This document shows positions 7,166 through 14,701 of a DNA stretch of 15,578 bases, piece by piece. The DNA is from Alphaproteobacteria bacterium (GTDB lineage Bacteria; Pseudomonadota; Alphaproteobacteria; Elsterales; Elsteraceae). The stretch's first letter is position 1. Each line of letters opens with the position of its first letter. Location of the stretch: positions 1-15,578 of the forward strand of contig JAAFHH010000016.1 of the NCBI GenBank assembly GCA_013297545.1, written 5' to 3'. The translations under genes were made by a program, and so were the position numbers. The notes under the pieces were generated by a model that did no database searches, was not told the DNA's origin, and saw only the letters and a program-made list of their open reading frames with translations.

Positions 7166-7807
7166 ATGCGTATTCTGATCGCCGACGACCATTCGCTGTT
7201 CCGTGAGGGGCTGCGTCATGTGCTCTCGGGTCTCGAGGGCTCGCTCGACATTCGTGAGGCGGGCTCGCTGCCCGAAGCGTTGACTGCGCTTGAGGAAAAT
7301 GAGGACTACGATCTCGTGATCGTCGATCTCGCGATGCCTGGCATGGCCGGTCCCGCAAGCCTTGCTGACGTGCGTCGCCAAACGCCTGGTGCACCGGTCG
7401 TGGTGATCTCGGCCTCGGAAGAAAGCCAAGATATCCGCGCAGCACTCGAAGCAGGGGCGGCTGGCTACATCCCGAAGTCGGTGCGCGGCAATGTCATGCT
7501 GCAGGCCTTGCAGCTGGTGATGTCCGGCAGTGTCTACATCCGCCCAAGCGGCAGTGACATGGAGCCGCGCACACAAATGATCCGCGGCGACGACGCGTTT
7601 TCGGCTCGTATCCGCGCACTGTTGACCGATCGCCAGATGGACGTGCTGCGTCTGTTGGCCGAGGGCAAGCCGAACAAGGAAATCGCCCGGTTGCTCAGCC
7701 TCGCAGAAGGCACTGTGCGGGTGCACGTCAACGCCGTGTTGAAGGCACTGTCGGCCCGCAACCGCACGGAAGCCGCGCTCGCTGCGCGCGCTGCTGGCCT
7801 CTCCTAG
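7166..7807 (+). CDS. Response regulator transcription factor, NarL/FixJ family
   Basis: This is a two-component response regulator of 213 aa. The receiver domain (about 1-120) has the acidic pair D7/D8, phospho-acceptor D54 in IVDLAMPG, switch S82 and K104 in GYIPKS. All residues needed for phosphorylation are present. The LuxR-type helix-turn-helix (about 150-210) begins LTDRQMDVLRLLAEGKPNKEIA and includes GTVRVHVNAVLKAL. No histidine kinase is encoded nearby, so it is an orphan in this window and its signal is unknown. The ATG is preceded by GAGG. The 182-base gap to the divergent amidase gene (6984-7165) should hold both promoters, but I saw no clear boxes. The class-V aminotransferase-like gene starts 4 bases downstream and is probably co-transcribed. 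Confidence 0.93.
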   Translation: MRILIADDHSLFREGLRHVLSGLEGSLDIREAGSLPEALTALEENEDYDLVIVDLAMPGMAGPASLADVRRQTPGAPVVVISASEESQDIRAALEAGAAGYIPKSVRGNVMLQALQLVMSGSVYIRPSGSDMEPRTQMIRGDDAFSARIRALLTDRQMDVLRLLAEGKPNKEIARLLSLAEGTVRVHVNAVLKALSARNRTEAALAARAAGLS

Positions 7808-7811
7808 TCCG

Positions 7812-8879
7812 GTGTTCGATCTCGATCCCGCGATCGACTTCCTGAACCACGGATCGTTCGGCGCCGTGCCGCGGGTGGTCACCGAAACGGTGACCGCGCT
7901 GCGGGCGGAGATGGAACGCAACCCGGTCGCGTTCGTGGAAAACGTCATTCGCCCTGGGCGACGGCAGGCCGCGGCCGACCTCGCGTGCCTGCTGGGCACC
8001 ACAGCGGCACGGCAACCGTGCTTGGGAACCTACCCTATCCAGGCCGGCGACCGGGTGGTCGTGACCGACCACGGCTACAACGCCGTGCGCCTGCAGCTTG
8101 AGTCCTTGGTTCGGCGCTTCGGCATCGGCATCGATGTCGTCACCCTACCGACGCCGATCGAAGATCCGGCAACCGTGGTCGCGGCGATCCGCCAAGCCTT
8201 GCCGGGTGCCCGGCTGCTGCTGGTCGATTGGATCACCTCCCCGACCGCCCTCGTGCTGCCGATTGAAGCAATTGTGGCCGCCGCTAAGGCCGAAGGAGTG
8301 CCGGTGCTGGTCGATGCCGCCCACGCGCCCGGCCACGTGCCCGTCGATCTCGATGCGCTCGGCGCTGATTGGGTGACCGGCAATGCCCACAAGTGGCTGT
8401 TCGCCGCGCGCGGCACGGCGTTCCTGTACGCCCGCAACGATCCGGGCCTCGCCCCCTTGACCATCAGCCACTTCAACGATGATGGCTTCCCCGCCTCCTT
8501 CGATTGGACTGGCACGTGCGATCCCTGCGCGCACCTCGCTCTGCCGACCGCCCTCACCTTCTATCAGGCTCAGCCCGACATCATGGCGCGCAACCGCAGC
8601 CTCGCGGTCGCGGCCGGTGCGCTGATCGCCAAGCGCCTGGGCTCGGTCTGCTCCGGCCCGCCGTCAATGCAAGGTGCCATGACGGCTGTCCGCCTGCCCT
8701 TGCGCGGTGAACGCGGGGATGGCCATGCGCTGCACCGAGCGCTGCGCCTGGAAGACCGCGTCGAAGTGCCGATCATGAACCAGCACGGCTGGCTCTGGGT
8801 CCGGGTCTCCGGCCAGATCTACAACCGCATCGACCAGTACGAACGACTGGCGGATGCGCTGGCGCGCCGGCTTAGCTAG
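7812..8879 (+). CDS. Class-V aminotransferase family PLP protein (isopenicillin N epimerase-like), internally shortened
   Basis: The 355-aa product starts at a GTG only 4 bases after the response regulator stop. No Shine-Dalgarno is visible, but the protein start FDLDPAIDFLNHGSFGAVP fits the family exactly. The PLP lysine is K194 in NAHKWLF, and D168/H171 in VDAAHAPG hold the cofactor ring. The C-terminal small domain (VRVSGQIYNRIDQYERLADAL) is complete. The region at about 58-75 is odd. Relatives have a strand plus an Asn-x-Thr loop that binds the PLP phosphate between the conserved LG and GD; here about eleven residues are missing and the rest reads TTAARQPCLGTYPI. The gene may be damaged or affected by sequence errors. 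Substrate is unknown, and epimerase, desulfurase-like or lyase activity are all possible. Confidence 0.82.
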   Translation: MFDLDPAIDFLNHGSFGAVPRVVTETVTALRAEMERNPVAFVENVIRPGRRQAAADLACLLGTTAARQPCLGTYPIQAGDRVVVTDHGYNAVRLQLESLVRRFGIGIDVVTLPTPIEDPATVVAAIRQALPGARLLLVDWITSPTALVLPIEAIVAAAKAEGVPVLVDAAHAPGHVPVDLDALGADWVTGNAHKWLFAARGTAFLYARNDPGLAPLTISHFNDDGFPASFDWTGTCDPCAHLALPTALTFYQAQPDIMARNRSLAVAAGALIAKRLGSVCSGPPSMQGAMTAVRLPLRGERGDGHALHRALRLEDRVEVPIMNQHGWLWVRVSGQIYNRIDQYERLADALARRLS

Positions 8880-9541
8880 GCGCGCGCTCCGAACAGCGCT
8901 GAGCCGATGCGCACATGGGTCGCGCCCAGCCGGATCGCATCACCGAAATCGCCCGACATCCCCATCGACAGCACGCTGAGCCCACACTCGGCCGCGAGCT
9001 TAGCGAGGAACGCGAAGTGCGGGGCGACCGGTTCATCGACCGGCGGGATGCACATCAAGCCCTCGATCGCGAGGCCGTGGGTCGTGCGACAGTGCTGCAC
9101 GAAAGCGGCCGCCTCGGTTGGAGCGATACCGGCCTTCTGGGGCTCCTCACCCGTGTTAACCTGGATCAAGCATCGGGTTGTCACCTTGCGCCGCGCGCAT
9201 TCTTTGGCGATCGCGGCGGCGAGCTTCTCCCGGTCGACCGTCTCAATGACATCGAACAGGGCGACTGCTTCTGGCACCTTGTTGGTCTGCAGCGGGCCGA
9301 TTAAGCGCAGTTCCAAGTCTGGATAGGCCGCACGGCGCTTCGCCCAGTGCGCTTCAGCTTCCTGCACCCGGTTCTCGCCAAACACCCGCAGGCCCGCGTC
9401 GAGCGCCGCCACCAGCATTTCATCCGGCTGGGTTTTCGATACCGCCGTCAGGGTAACCGTGCTGCGCGCTCGGTTTGCCTGAACACACGCGGCAGTGATC
9501 TGCTGCTCAATCGTTGCCAGTGCCTGTAAAAAATCAGTCAT
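8876..9541 (-). CDS. yggS: YggS family pyridoxal phosphate homeostasis protein (PLPBP)
   Basis: This 221-aa single-domain PLP-binding barrel protein keeps free pyridoxal phosphate in balance and affects amino-acid pools. The PLP lysine is K36 in TAVSKTQP. Further family motifs are FGENRVQEA, IGPLQTNK, and the phosphate-binding C-terminal run LSMGMSGDFGDAIRLGATHVRIG (split around positions 190-215). Length is typical. The start at 9541 is preferred over the ATG at 9556 because GAGG lies 8 bases upstream of it. The gene converges on the aminotransferase-like gene, and their stop codons share the four bases CTAG at 8876-8879. The upstream gap 9542-9657 separates it from the divergent nucleotidase gene and should contain both promoters, but none was clear. 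Confidence 0.95.
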   Translation of the reverse strand: MTDFLQALATIEQQITAACVQANRARSTVTLTAVSKTQPDEMLVAALDAGLRVFGENRVQEAEAHWAKRRAAYPDLELRLIGPLQTNKVPEAVALFDVIETVDREKLAAAIAKECARRKVTTRCLIQVNTGEEPQKAGIAPTEAAAFVQHCRTTHGLAIEGLMCIPPVDEPVAPHFAFLAKLAAECGLSVLSMGMSGDFGDAIRLGATHVRIGSALFGARA

Positions 9542-9657
9542 GCTGAACCTCGTCATAGAACTGTCGCATCCTGACGACGCGATTCAATTGCGGGCGCGGG
9601 GTCTTGTCTCACACGGGCTGCCACGCCATTTCAGCGCCGTCCACCCGGAGGGCTCTC

Positions 9658-11271
9658 ATGACTGTGACCACACGCCTGGCGCTCGGCGCCGCACTCCTCG
9701 CCGCCACCAGCATGCCGCTGGCGGCCCAAGAATTCACCTTGAGAATTCTGCACACCAACGACATCCACGGCCGCCTGGAAGCGAACAACCGCTCCGGCAC
9801 CGCGTGCTCGCCTGAGCAAGTGCAGAACAACCAGTGCTTCGGCGGTGTGGCGCGCCTTGCGACCCTGTTCGCCCAAGCCCGCGCGGCGGATCCCAGCACC
9901 TTGATCCTCGATGCCGGCGATCAGTTCCAGGGCACGCTGTTCTACACCGTGCACAAGGCCCGCGGCGTGGTGGAGACCATGAACCGCATGGGCTACGACG
10001 CCATGGTGGTCGGCAACCACGAATTCGACGATGGCCCGGGTGTCTTGGCCGACTTGATCGCCGGGGCACGGTTCCCGATCCTCGGCGGCAACGTCGACAC
10101 CTCGCGCAACCCGCAGCTGAACGGCAAGCTGCCGACGACGATGATCATCAACCGCGGCGGTCACCGCATCGGCATCATCGGTCTGGTGACCGATGACACC
10201 CCGATCACCTCCTCCCCGGGCCCGACCCTGACCTTCAAGTCCGCCGTCGACACGGCGCGCACGGCGGTGGCGGAACTGAAGGCGATTGGTGTCACCAAGA
10301 TCATTGCGCTGACCCACCTCGGCCTCGGTGCCGAACGCGCACTCGCCCGCGCCGTCGATGGCATTGATGTCGTCGTTGGGGGTCACACCCACACGCTGCT
10401 GTCGAACACGGTCGAGCGCGCCGAAGGCCCGTATCCGATCGTCGAACGCAGCCCGTCCGGTCAGCCGACGCTGGTGGTGACGAGCTGGGAACATGGCCGC
10501 GTGCTGGGTGATCTGAAGGTCACCTTCAACGCCGCCGGTGTGCCGGTGCGCTGGGAAGGCGACGCCAAGCTGGTCGACAACACCGTGCAGCCGACCCCGG
10601 CGGTCGCCGAAGTGGTGGCGAGCCTGGCGGGGGAACTGGAAACCCTGCGCCGCCGCGTCATCGGCCGCATCGATCAGCCGCTCGACGGCGATCGCGCGCG
10701 CTGCCGCCATCAGGAATGCACCTTCGGCAACGTGATTGCCGATGCGATCCTGTGGGCGACCCGCTCCAAGGGTGCGGAAGTTGCCTTCCAGAATGGCGGC
10801 GGGATTCGCACCTCGATCGCCGCCGGTGACGTCACCATGGGCCAGGTGTTGGAAGCGCTACCGTTCGGCAACACGATCTCCACCTTCCAAGTGACCGGTG
10901 CGGATCTGCGCGCCGCCCTCGAACACGGTGTCAGCCAGGGTGAGAACCCGCAGGCCAACAACACCGGCCGCTTTGCCCAGATCGCCGGTGCCCGCATCGA
11001 GTGGGACGCGAGCCGCCCGGTCGGTCAGCGCCTGGTGCGTGCGGAAACCCGCCAGAGCAATGGCAGCTGGGCCGAAATCGAGCCAACCCGCCGCTACACC
11101 GTCGCGTTCAACAACTTCAACCGCCGCGGCGGCGACGGCTACACGATGTTCGCCGAGCGCGCGATCGAGCCCTACGACTTCGGCCCGGGCCTCGATGAGA
11201 CGGTCGCCACCTTCATCGCCGGCGGTCATGCGCGCATCGGTCTCGACAATCGCATCGTGCGTCGCAACTAG
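9658..11271 (+). CDS. Secreted bifunctional metallophosphatase / 5'-nucleotidase (UshA-like)
   Basis: This is a periplasmic enzyme that hydrolyses nucleotides or related phosphomonoesters. The 537-aa precursor has a Sec signal peptide (1-23, cleavage likely after LAA before Q24). The N-terminal calcineurin-type metallophosphoesterase domain carries the dinuclear metal ligands D35/H37 (HTNDIHG), D88 (DAGDQ), N120/H121 (GNHEF) and H243/H245 (GGHTHT). The C-terminal 5'-nucleotidase domain (about 350-530) has NVIADAI, NGGGIR (379-384), ALPFGNTI and RRGGDGY, the last two lining the nucleoside site. Cys50 and Cys60 may form a disulfide, as may the pair in RCRHQEC. The start at 9658 has GGAGG 7 bases upstream; a longer frame from 9604 would bury the signal peptide. 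A strong terminator follows, so it is probably monocistronic. Confidence 0.94.
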   Translation: MTVTTRLALGAALLAATSMPLAAQEFTLRILHTNDIHGRLEANNRSGTACSPEQVQNNQCFGGVARLATLFAQARAADPSTLILDAGDQFQGTLFYTVHKARGVVETMNRMGYDAMVVGNHEFDDGPGVLADLIAGARFPILGGNVDTSRNPQLNGKLPTTMIINRGGHRIGIIGLVTDDTPITSSPGPTLTFKSAVDTARTAVAELKAIGVTKIIALTHLGLGAERALARAVDGIDVVVGGHTHTLLSNTVERAEGPYPIVERSPSGQPTLVVTSWEHGRVLGDLKVTFNAAGVPVRWEGDAKLVDNTVQPTPAVAEVVASLAGELETLRRRVIGRIDQPLDGDRARCRHQECTFGNVIADAILWATRSKGAEVAFQNGGGIRTSIAAGDVTMGQVLEALPFGNTISTFQVTGADLRAALEHGVSQGENPQANNTGRFAQIAGARIEWDASRPVGQRLVRAETRQSNGSWAEIEPTRRYTVAFNNFNRRGGDGYTMFAERAIEPYDFGPGLDETVATFIAGGHARIGLDNRIVRRN

Positions 11272-11295
11272 CGTCCCACGGTCAATCCATGCGAG

Positions 11296-11326
11296 ACGGA
11301 GCCCGCGCCCCCGCGGGCTCCGTTTT
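11296..11326 (+). terminator. Rho-independent terminator after the 5'-nucleotidase gene
   Basis: A perfect 12-bp GC-rich stem (11296-11307 with 11312-11323) has a CCCC loop and ends in a TTTT run (11323-11326). It lies 24 bases past the nucleotidase stop and 16 bases before the next start codon. It ends that transcript and implies that the thioesterase operon is driven by its own promoter, by readthrough, or from within this short gap. Confidence 0.9.
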
Positions 11327-11342
11327 CATTTGGCGAACCTAC

Positions 11343-11759
11343 ATGACCGACACCGCAACCCTCAGCCGCATGCTGGCCGCCTTCCAAACCAGCCCCGCGA
11401 TTCAGGCCTTGAATCTGGTTGACGCGGGCATCGCGGCTGACGGCAGCGTGCACGCCACTATGCCGCTCAATCCGGACCAGGAACGGTTTCCCGGCTCCAA
11501 CCAGTTCCACGGCGGGCCGCTGGCTGCCTTGATCGATACCATCGGCGACCTCGCCGTCGCGGTGCAGGTCGACGGGCCGGTGCCGACGGTCAACCTGCGC
11601 ATCGACTATCTCAAGCCCGCATTTGGCCCACATTTGGTGGCATCTGCCCGGGTGCGCCGCTTGGGCAAGTCGCTTGCGGTTACAGATATCGATGTGACCG
11701 ACGGCACAGGGGCCTTGGTCGCGATCGGCCGCGGCACCTATTCAACGAAGGTGGGCTGA
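11343..11759 (+). CDS. PaaI-type hotdog-fold thioesterase
   Basis: The 138-aa protein has the single hotdog domain of the PaaI/4HBT thioesterase group, which hydrolyses acyl-CoA esters in the cytoplasm. The signature is H56-G57-G58 in FHGGPLAALIDTIGD, with D65 as the likely catalytic acid. The next strand reads VPTVNLRIDYLKPA, as usual in the family. Acyl specificity cannot be read from sequence. The ATG at 11343 was chosen because the longer frame from 11289 would start inside the terminator. The spacer between the terminator and the ATG is only 16 bases, and no strong Shine-Dalgarno is visible. The downstream CBM9-like gene starts one base after the stop, so the two are probably coupled. 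Confidence 0.9.
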   Translation: MTDTATLSRMLAAFQTSPAIQALNLVDAGIAADGSVHATMPLNPDQERFPGSNQFHGGPLAALIDTIGDLAVAVQVDGPVPTVNLRIDYLKPAFGPHLVASARVRRLGKSLAVTDIDVTDGTGALVAIGRGTYSTKVG

Positions 11760-11760
11760 G

Positions 11761-12561
11761 ATGCCAGAAGTCACTGCACGCTATACCAACATCCGCCCAT
11801 CCCTCGACGGCACGCTCAGCGGCCCGGCCTGGGCAGGCGCTGCCTGGTCGCCGCGCTTTGTCGATCTGGCCGATGGTGGGCCAGCGGTGCTCGACACCCG
11901 AGTCGCCCTGCTGTGGGATGAGGGCGCACTCTACTGCGGCTTTCGCGTGGAAGATCCATTCCCGAATGCAGTGCTCGGCACCCGCGACCAGCTGATCTTC
12001 CAGGAAAACGACGTCGAGATCTTCATCGATGGCGGGGATTGCTACTACGAACTCGAACTGAATGCGCTCAACACCGTCTACGAGGTGTTCTTCATCTGGC
12101 AAGATGCCTACCGCCGCGGCAGCCGCTTCGATGTGCCGGAGTTCGATCTGCTGGACCAAGGCGCGCTCAGCTTTGCTGGCGACTATGACCGCCAGGCGAA
12201 GAGCTTTTGGACCGGCACCCACCCCCGTGGCCCGCGCTGGGCATTCCGGAACTGGGACTTTCCGGGCCTAGTCACCGCTGTGCACATCGACGGGGTGTTG
12301 AACGACCCCGCCACCGTCAGCCGCGGCTGGACGGCGGAGATCAAACTGCCGTGGGCCGGCATGGGCCCCCTCGGCCATGGGCGCCAGATCCCACCGGCGG
12401 AGGGGGATCGCTGGCGGATGTTCTTATCGCGCTTCCAGCAGATCCCGATTGCGGGGCGGACCGTGCAAGCCGCTTGGGGTGTCGACGCCCACGGTATCTA
12501 CGACAGTCATTTGCCGGAGCGCTGGACCAGCGTGGTGTTCTCAACCGATCCTGCGGCATGA
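11761..12561 (+). CDS. Carbohydrate-binding family 9-like protein
   Basis: The 266-aa protein fits the CBM9-like domain: IRPSLDGTLSGPAWAGAAW at the start, LLWDEGALYCGFRVEDP, NDVEIFIDGGDCYYELELNA (split near residues 83-102), then ALNTVYEVFF, VHIDGVLNDP and RGWTAEIKLPW. Free-standing proteins of this type are common but mostly uncharacterised. The related domain binds sugar ends or, in other proteins, haem. No signal peptide is visible, so this copy appears cytoplasmic, which is unusual for a carbohydrate-binding domain. It starts one base after the thioesterase stop and overlaps the AlkA-type gene by an ATGA, so it belongs to a tightly coupled run. No catalytic function can be assigned. Confidence 0.82.
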   Translation: MPEVTARYTNIRPSLDGTLSGPAWAGAAWSPRFVDLADGGPAVLDTRVALLWDEGALYCGFRVEDPFPNAVLGTRDQLIFQENDVEIFIDGGDCYYELELNALNTVYEVFFIWQDAYRRGSRFDVPEFDLLDQGALSFAGDYDRQAKSFWTGTHPRGPRWAFRNWDFPGLVTAVHIDGVLNDPATVSRGWTAEIKLPWAGMGPLGHGRQIPPAEGDRWRMFLSRFQQIPIAGRTVQAAWGVDAHGIYDSHLPERWTSVVFSTDPAA

Positions 12562-13214
12562 CCTTGTTCGCCGATGGTGCGTTTGACGCCGACCTGCAAG
12601 CGCTCGCCACAGCCGATCCGCGTCTGGCGGCAGTGGTGGCGCGCACCGGCCCGCCACCGATGCGGCGCTGGCCGCCGGGGTTTGCGACCTTGGTGGATGT
12701 CATCGTCGGCCAGCAGGTCTCCGTCCACGCCGCACGCGCGATCCGCGCCCGCCTGCTGGCAGAGGTCGGGGTGTTTGCGCCTGAGGTGCTGGTTGCCGCG
12801 TCCGACGCGCAGTTGATCGCTGGCGGCCTCAGCCGCCCGAAGCAAAAATACATCCGCGGCCTCGCACGTCTGGTGGTCGACGGTGCGCTGGACTTCGATG
12901 CCCTGCCTCAACTCGACGATGAAGCAGCGATCACCCTGCTGGTCGCTGCTCCCGGGATCGGGCGCTGGACTGCAGAAATCTACTTGCTGTTCGCCCTTGG
13001 GCGCAGCGATGTCTGGCCCGCCGATGATCTGGCCATCCAAGCCGCCGCCGGCTCCGTCGCCGGGCTCAACGAGCGCCCAACCGCCAAGGCAACCCGCAGC
13101 CTCGCCGAGGCGTGGCGGCCCTGGCGCGGTGCTGCCGCGCACCTGATGTGGCACCTCTACCACCACCAAACCGGCCGCGTCGGCACCAACAAGGTTTCAG
13201 GAGACAGCCCATGA
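12558..13214 (+). CDS. alkA: DNA-3-methyladenine glycosylase II (AlkA-type, HhH-GPD)
   Basis: This base-excision repair glycosylase removes alkylated bases from DNA. The 218-aa product lacks the N-terminal domain of E. coli AlkA (282 aa) and consists of the helix-hairpin-helix core, like many bacterial relatives. Visible motifs are IVGQQVS (49-55), the hairpin LVAAPGIGRWTAEIY (PGIG at 132-135), and WPADDLAIQ, in which the second Asp (D157) aligns with catalytic Asp238 of AlkA. The C-terminal AEAWRPWRGAAAHLMWHLY is also family-typical. The start overlaps the previous stop (ATGA, 12558-12561), and its stop overlaps the next start in the same way (13211-13214). Translation of the three genes is therefore coupled. 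No Ada-type regulator is nearby. Confidence 0.92.
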   Translation: MTLFADGAFDADLQALATADPRLAAVVARTGPPPMRRWPPGFATLVDVIVGQQVSVHAARAIRARLLAEVGVFAPEVLVAASDAQLIAGGLSRPKQKYIRGLARLVVDGALDFDALPQLDDEAAITLLVAAPGIGRWTAEIYLLFALGRSDVWPADDLAIQAAAGSVAGLNERPTAKATRSLAEAWRPWRGAAAHLMWHLYHHQTGRVGTNKVSGDSP

Positions 13215-13858
13215 TCCGCAGTGTGATGTCCCGCCGTCCAGCCAATGGAGCCGCTGCTGATGCGCTGATCGTGCTGCTGCACGGGCTCGGCGCCAATGGG
13301 GCGGACTTGATGGGCCTGGCGCCCTATCTGGAAGACGCCGCACCCGGTGCCGAATTCCTCGCCCCCGATGCACCGCAGGCCTGCGACATGGCGCCGATGG
13401 GCTTCCAGTGGTTCAGCCTGCAGGACCGGCGGATGGAGGTGATGGCGCCCAATGCCGCCGCGGCCATGCCGACCCTCAACCAGTTCCTCGACCAGGAACT
13501 GGCCAAGCGATCCCTCCCGGCGTCCCGCCTCGTGCTGGTCGGCTTCAGCCAGGGCACCATGATGTCGCTGCAGGTCGCCCTGCGCCGTCCCGATCCGATC
13601 GCCGGTGTGGTTGGCTTTTCGGGCGCGCTGCTCGAAAGCCCTGATCTTGATCAAGCGGTCACCGCGCGCCCGCCGCTGTTGCTGGTGCACGGCACGGATG
13701 ATGGCATCGTGCCCTATGCGGCACTCGGTCGCGCTGAAACCCGGCTGACAGGCTTGGGCCTGGCGGTGGAAACCCTCACCTGTCCTGGCATTGGTCATTC
13801 GATTGACGATGCCGGGCTTGCCGCTGCCGGACGCTTCATCGCCCGGGTTCTAGGGTAA
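13211..13858 (+). CDS. Alpha/beta-hydrolase carboxylesterase (phospholipase/carboxylesterase family, YpfH-like)
   Basis: This small cytosolic esterase of 215 aa belongs to the Abhydrolase_2 group, which includes lysophospholipase and acyl-protein thioesterase-like enzymes. The oxyanion region is LLHGLGANG. The catalytic triad is Ser113 in GFSQG, Asp164 in HGTDDGIVP and His196 in GIGHSID. Length and spacing match the family. There is no signal peptide. The natural substrate is unknown. Its ATG overlaps the stop of the glycosylase gene. The following lipoprotein gene has its ribosome binding site overlapping this gene's stop codon. Confidence 0.92.
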   Translation: MIRSVMSRRPANGAAADALIVLLHGLGANGADLMGLAPYLEDAAPGAEFLAPDAPQACDMAPMGFQWFSLQDRRMEVMAPNAAAAMPTLNQFLDQELAKRSLPASRLVLVGFSQGTMMSLQVALRRPDPIAGVVGFSGALLESPDLDQAVTARPPLLLVHGTDDGIVPYAALGRAETRLTGLGLAVETLTCPGIGHSIDDAGLAAAGRFIARVLG

Positions 13859-13869
13859 GGATATCTCAC

Positions 13870-14454
13870 ATGCACCGCCGCGCTTTGTTGCTTACGCCGC
13901 TTGCCCTCGCCGCCTGTGCCGCACCCGGTGCGGGTCCAGCGCCCCGCTTTGCGGAGATCGGCTTTCGCACCCAACCGCAGTTGCGCTTTCGGGTGGCGAG
14001 TGCGGAGCTCGCCAACGTCTCTGCGACGCAGGCAGCCCCACCCTTCGTCGACCACCGCGCCCCGGTCGCCCCCGCCGAAGTCGCCGCGCGCTGGTTGCGT
14101 GACCGGGTCACGACGGTCGGTGGCGACCACACGCTGCGCCTCGTGGTGAAGGAAGCCGCGATCCGAGAAACTGAACTGCCGCGCACGCCCGGCTTGCGCG
14201 GCGTGTTCACCACGGATCAGTCGCATCGCTACGACGCGGTGCTGGATGTCGATTTGGAAATCCGCGATCCGCGCGGCTTGCGGGCAGCGACGGCGTCTGC
14301 GCGCGCCGAACGCAGCCGCACGGTGCCGGAAACCATCACACTGGCTGGGCGCGAAACCGTGTGGTTTGAGCTGTCCGAACAGCTGGGACGCGACATCAAT
14401 ACCGAGCTTGACCGCGCGATCCGCGACAATCTTGCCAGATTTCTTGCCTTCTGA
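13870..14454 (+). CDS. Hypothetical small lipoprotein
   Basis: The 194-aa protein starts MHRRALLLTPLALAAC, a lipoprotein signal peptide with lipobox LAAC and lipidated Cys16. The mature chain would be anchored in the inner or outer membrane facing the periplasm. The body alternates beta-like and helical stretches: PQLRFRVASAELANVS, then LRLVVKEAAI, VLDVDLEIRDP, and a final amphipathic helix rich in Asp, Arg and Glu ending ARFLAF. I do not recognise the family beyond its resemblance to hypothetical alphaproteobacterial lipoproteins. AAGGA at 13857-13861 overlaps the esterase stop and is the ribosome binding site, so the gene is part of the same transcript. Function is unknown. Confidence 0.8.
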   Translation: MHRRALLLTPLALAACAAPGAGPAPRFAEIGFRTQPQLRFRVASAELANVSATQAAPPFVDHRAPVAPAEVAARWLRDRVTTVGGDHTLRLVVKEAAIRETELPRTPGLRGVFTTDQSHRYDAVLDVDLEIRDPRGLRAATASARAERSRTVPETITLAGRETVWFELSEQLGRDINTELDRAIRDNLARFLAF

Positions 14455-14469
14455 GGTCGGCTTCGTCAC

Positions 14470-14490
14470 CCTCTCGCCAGCGCGGGGAGG
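14470..14490 (+). promoter_or_regulatory. Small hairpin covering the Shine-Dalgarno of the HicA-like gene
   Basis: CCTCTC (14470-14475) can pair with GGGAGG (14485-14490), including one G-U pair, around a 9-base loop. The right arm contains GGAGG, the only good Shine-Dalgarno for the ATG at 14500 (9-base spacer). If it forms in mRNA it would lower translation of the HicA-like protein. It resembles a decayed copy of the G/C palindrome at 15449-15473. Confidence 0.35.
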
Positions 14491-14499
14491 CGACGGATC

Positions 14500-14697
14500 A
14501 TGGCAAAGCTCAGGCGGTTGGTGAAAGCCTTGGAAGCCGACGGCTGGACTGCAGCGGCGAAACGAGAAGATTTTGTTCTGTATACTCACCGCACAAAAGC
14601 CGGACGGCTGACGCTGCCGAGCTACAAGTGTGCGGTGCCCGACGCTGTCGCCCTCGAATTGGCGGCCCTCGCTGCCATCGTTTTGAAGCCGGAGTAG
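14500..14697 (+). CDS. HicA-like mRNA interferase family protein lacking the catalytic His
   Basis: This 65-aa protein has the HicA layout: LRRLVKALEADGW at the start (helix 1), then the three-strand region KREDFVLYTHRTKAGRLTLP, then a C-terminal helix. HicA toxins are double-stranded-RNA-binding-fold mRNA interferases. In ordinary members the strand carries G-S-H-H, where His is catalytic. Here the aligned positions are Glu23-Asp24-Phe25-Val26, so the histidine pair is gone while the later His30 and the GRLTLP strand remain. The product is probably inactive as a nuclease or works differently. It lies 4 bases upstream of a HicB-like gene, the usual toxin-then-antitoxin order. Identification rests on fold pattern and neighbour. 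Confidence 0.68.
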   Translation: MAKLRRLVKALEADGWTAAAKREDFVLYTHRTKAGRLTLPSYKCAVPDAVALELAALAAIVLKPE

Positions 14698-14701
14698 CCC
14701 G

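Noticed and set aside
9631..10710. Minus-strand frame of 359 codons over the nucleotidase gene
   Set aside because: It is antisense to a gene with complete motifs, and its His/Arg/Val-rich composition is typical of reverse-frame shadows in high-GC DNA.
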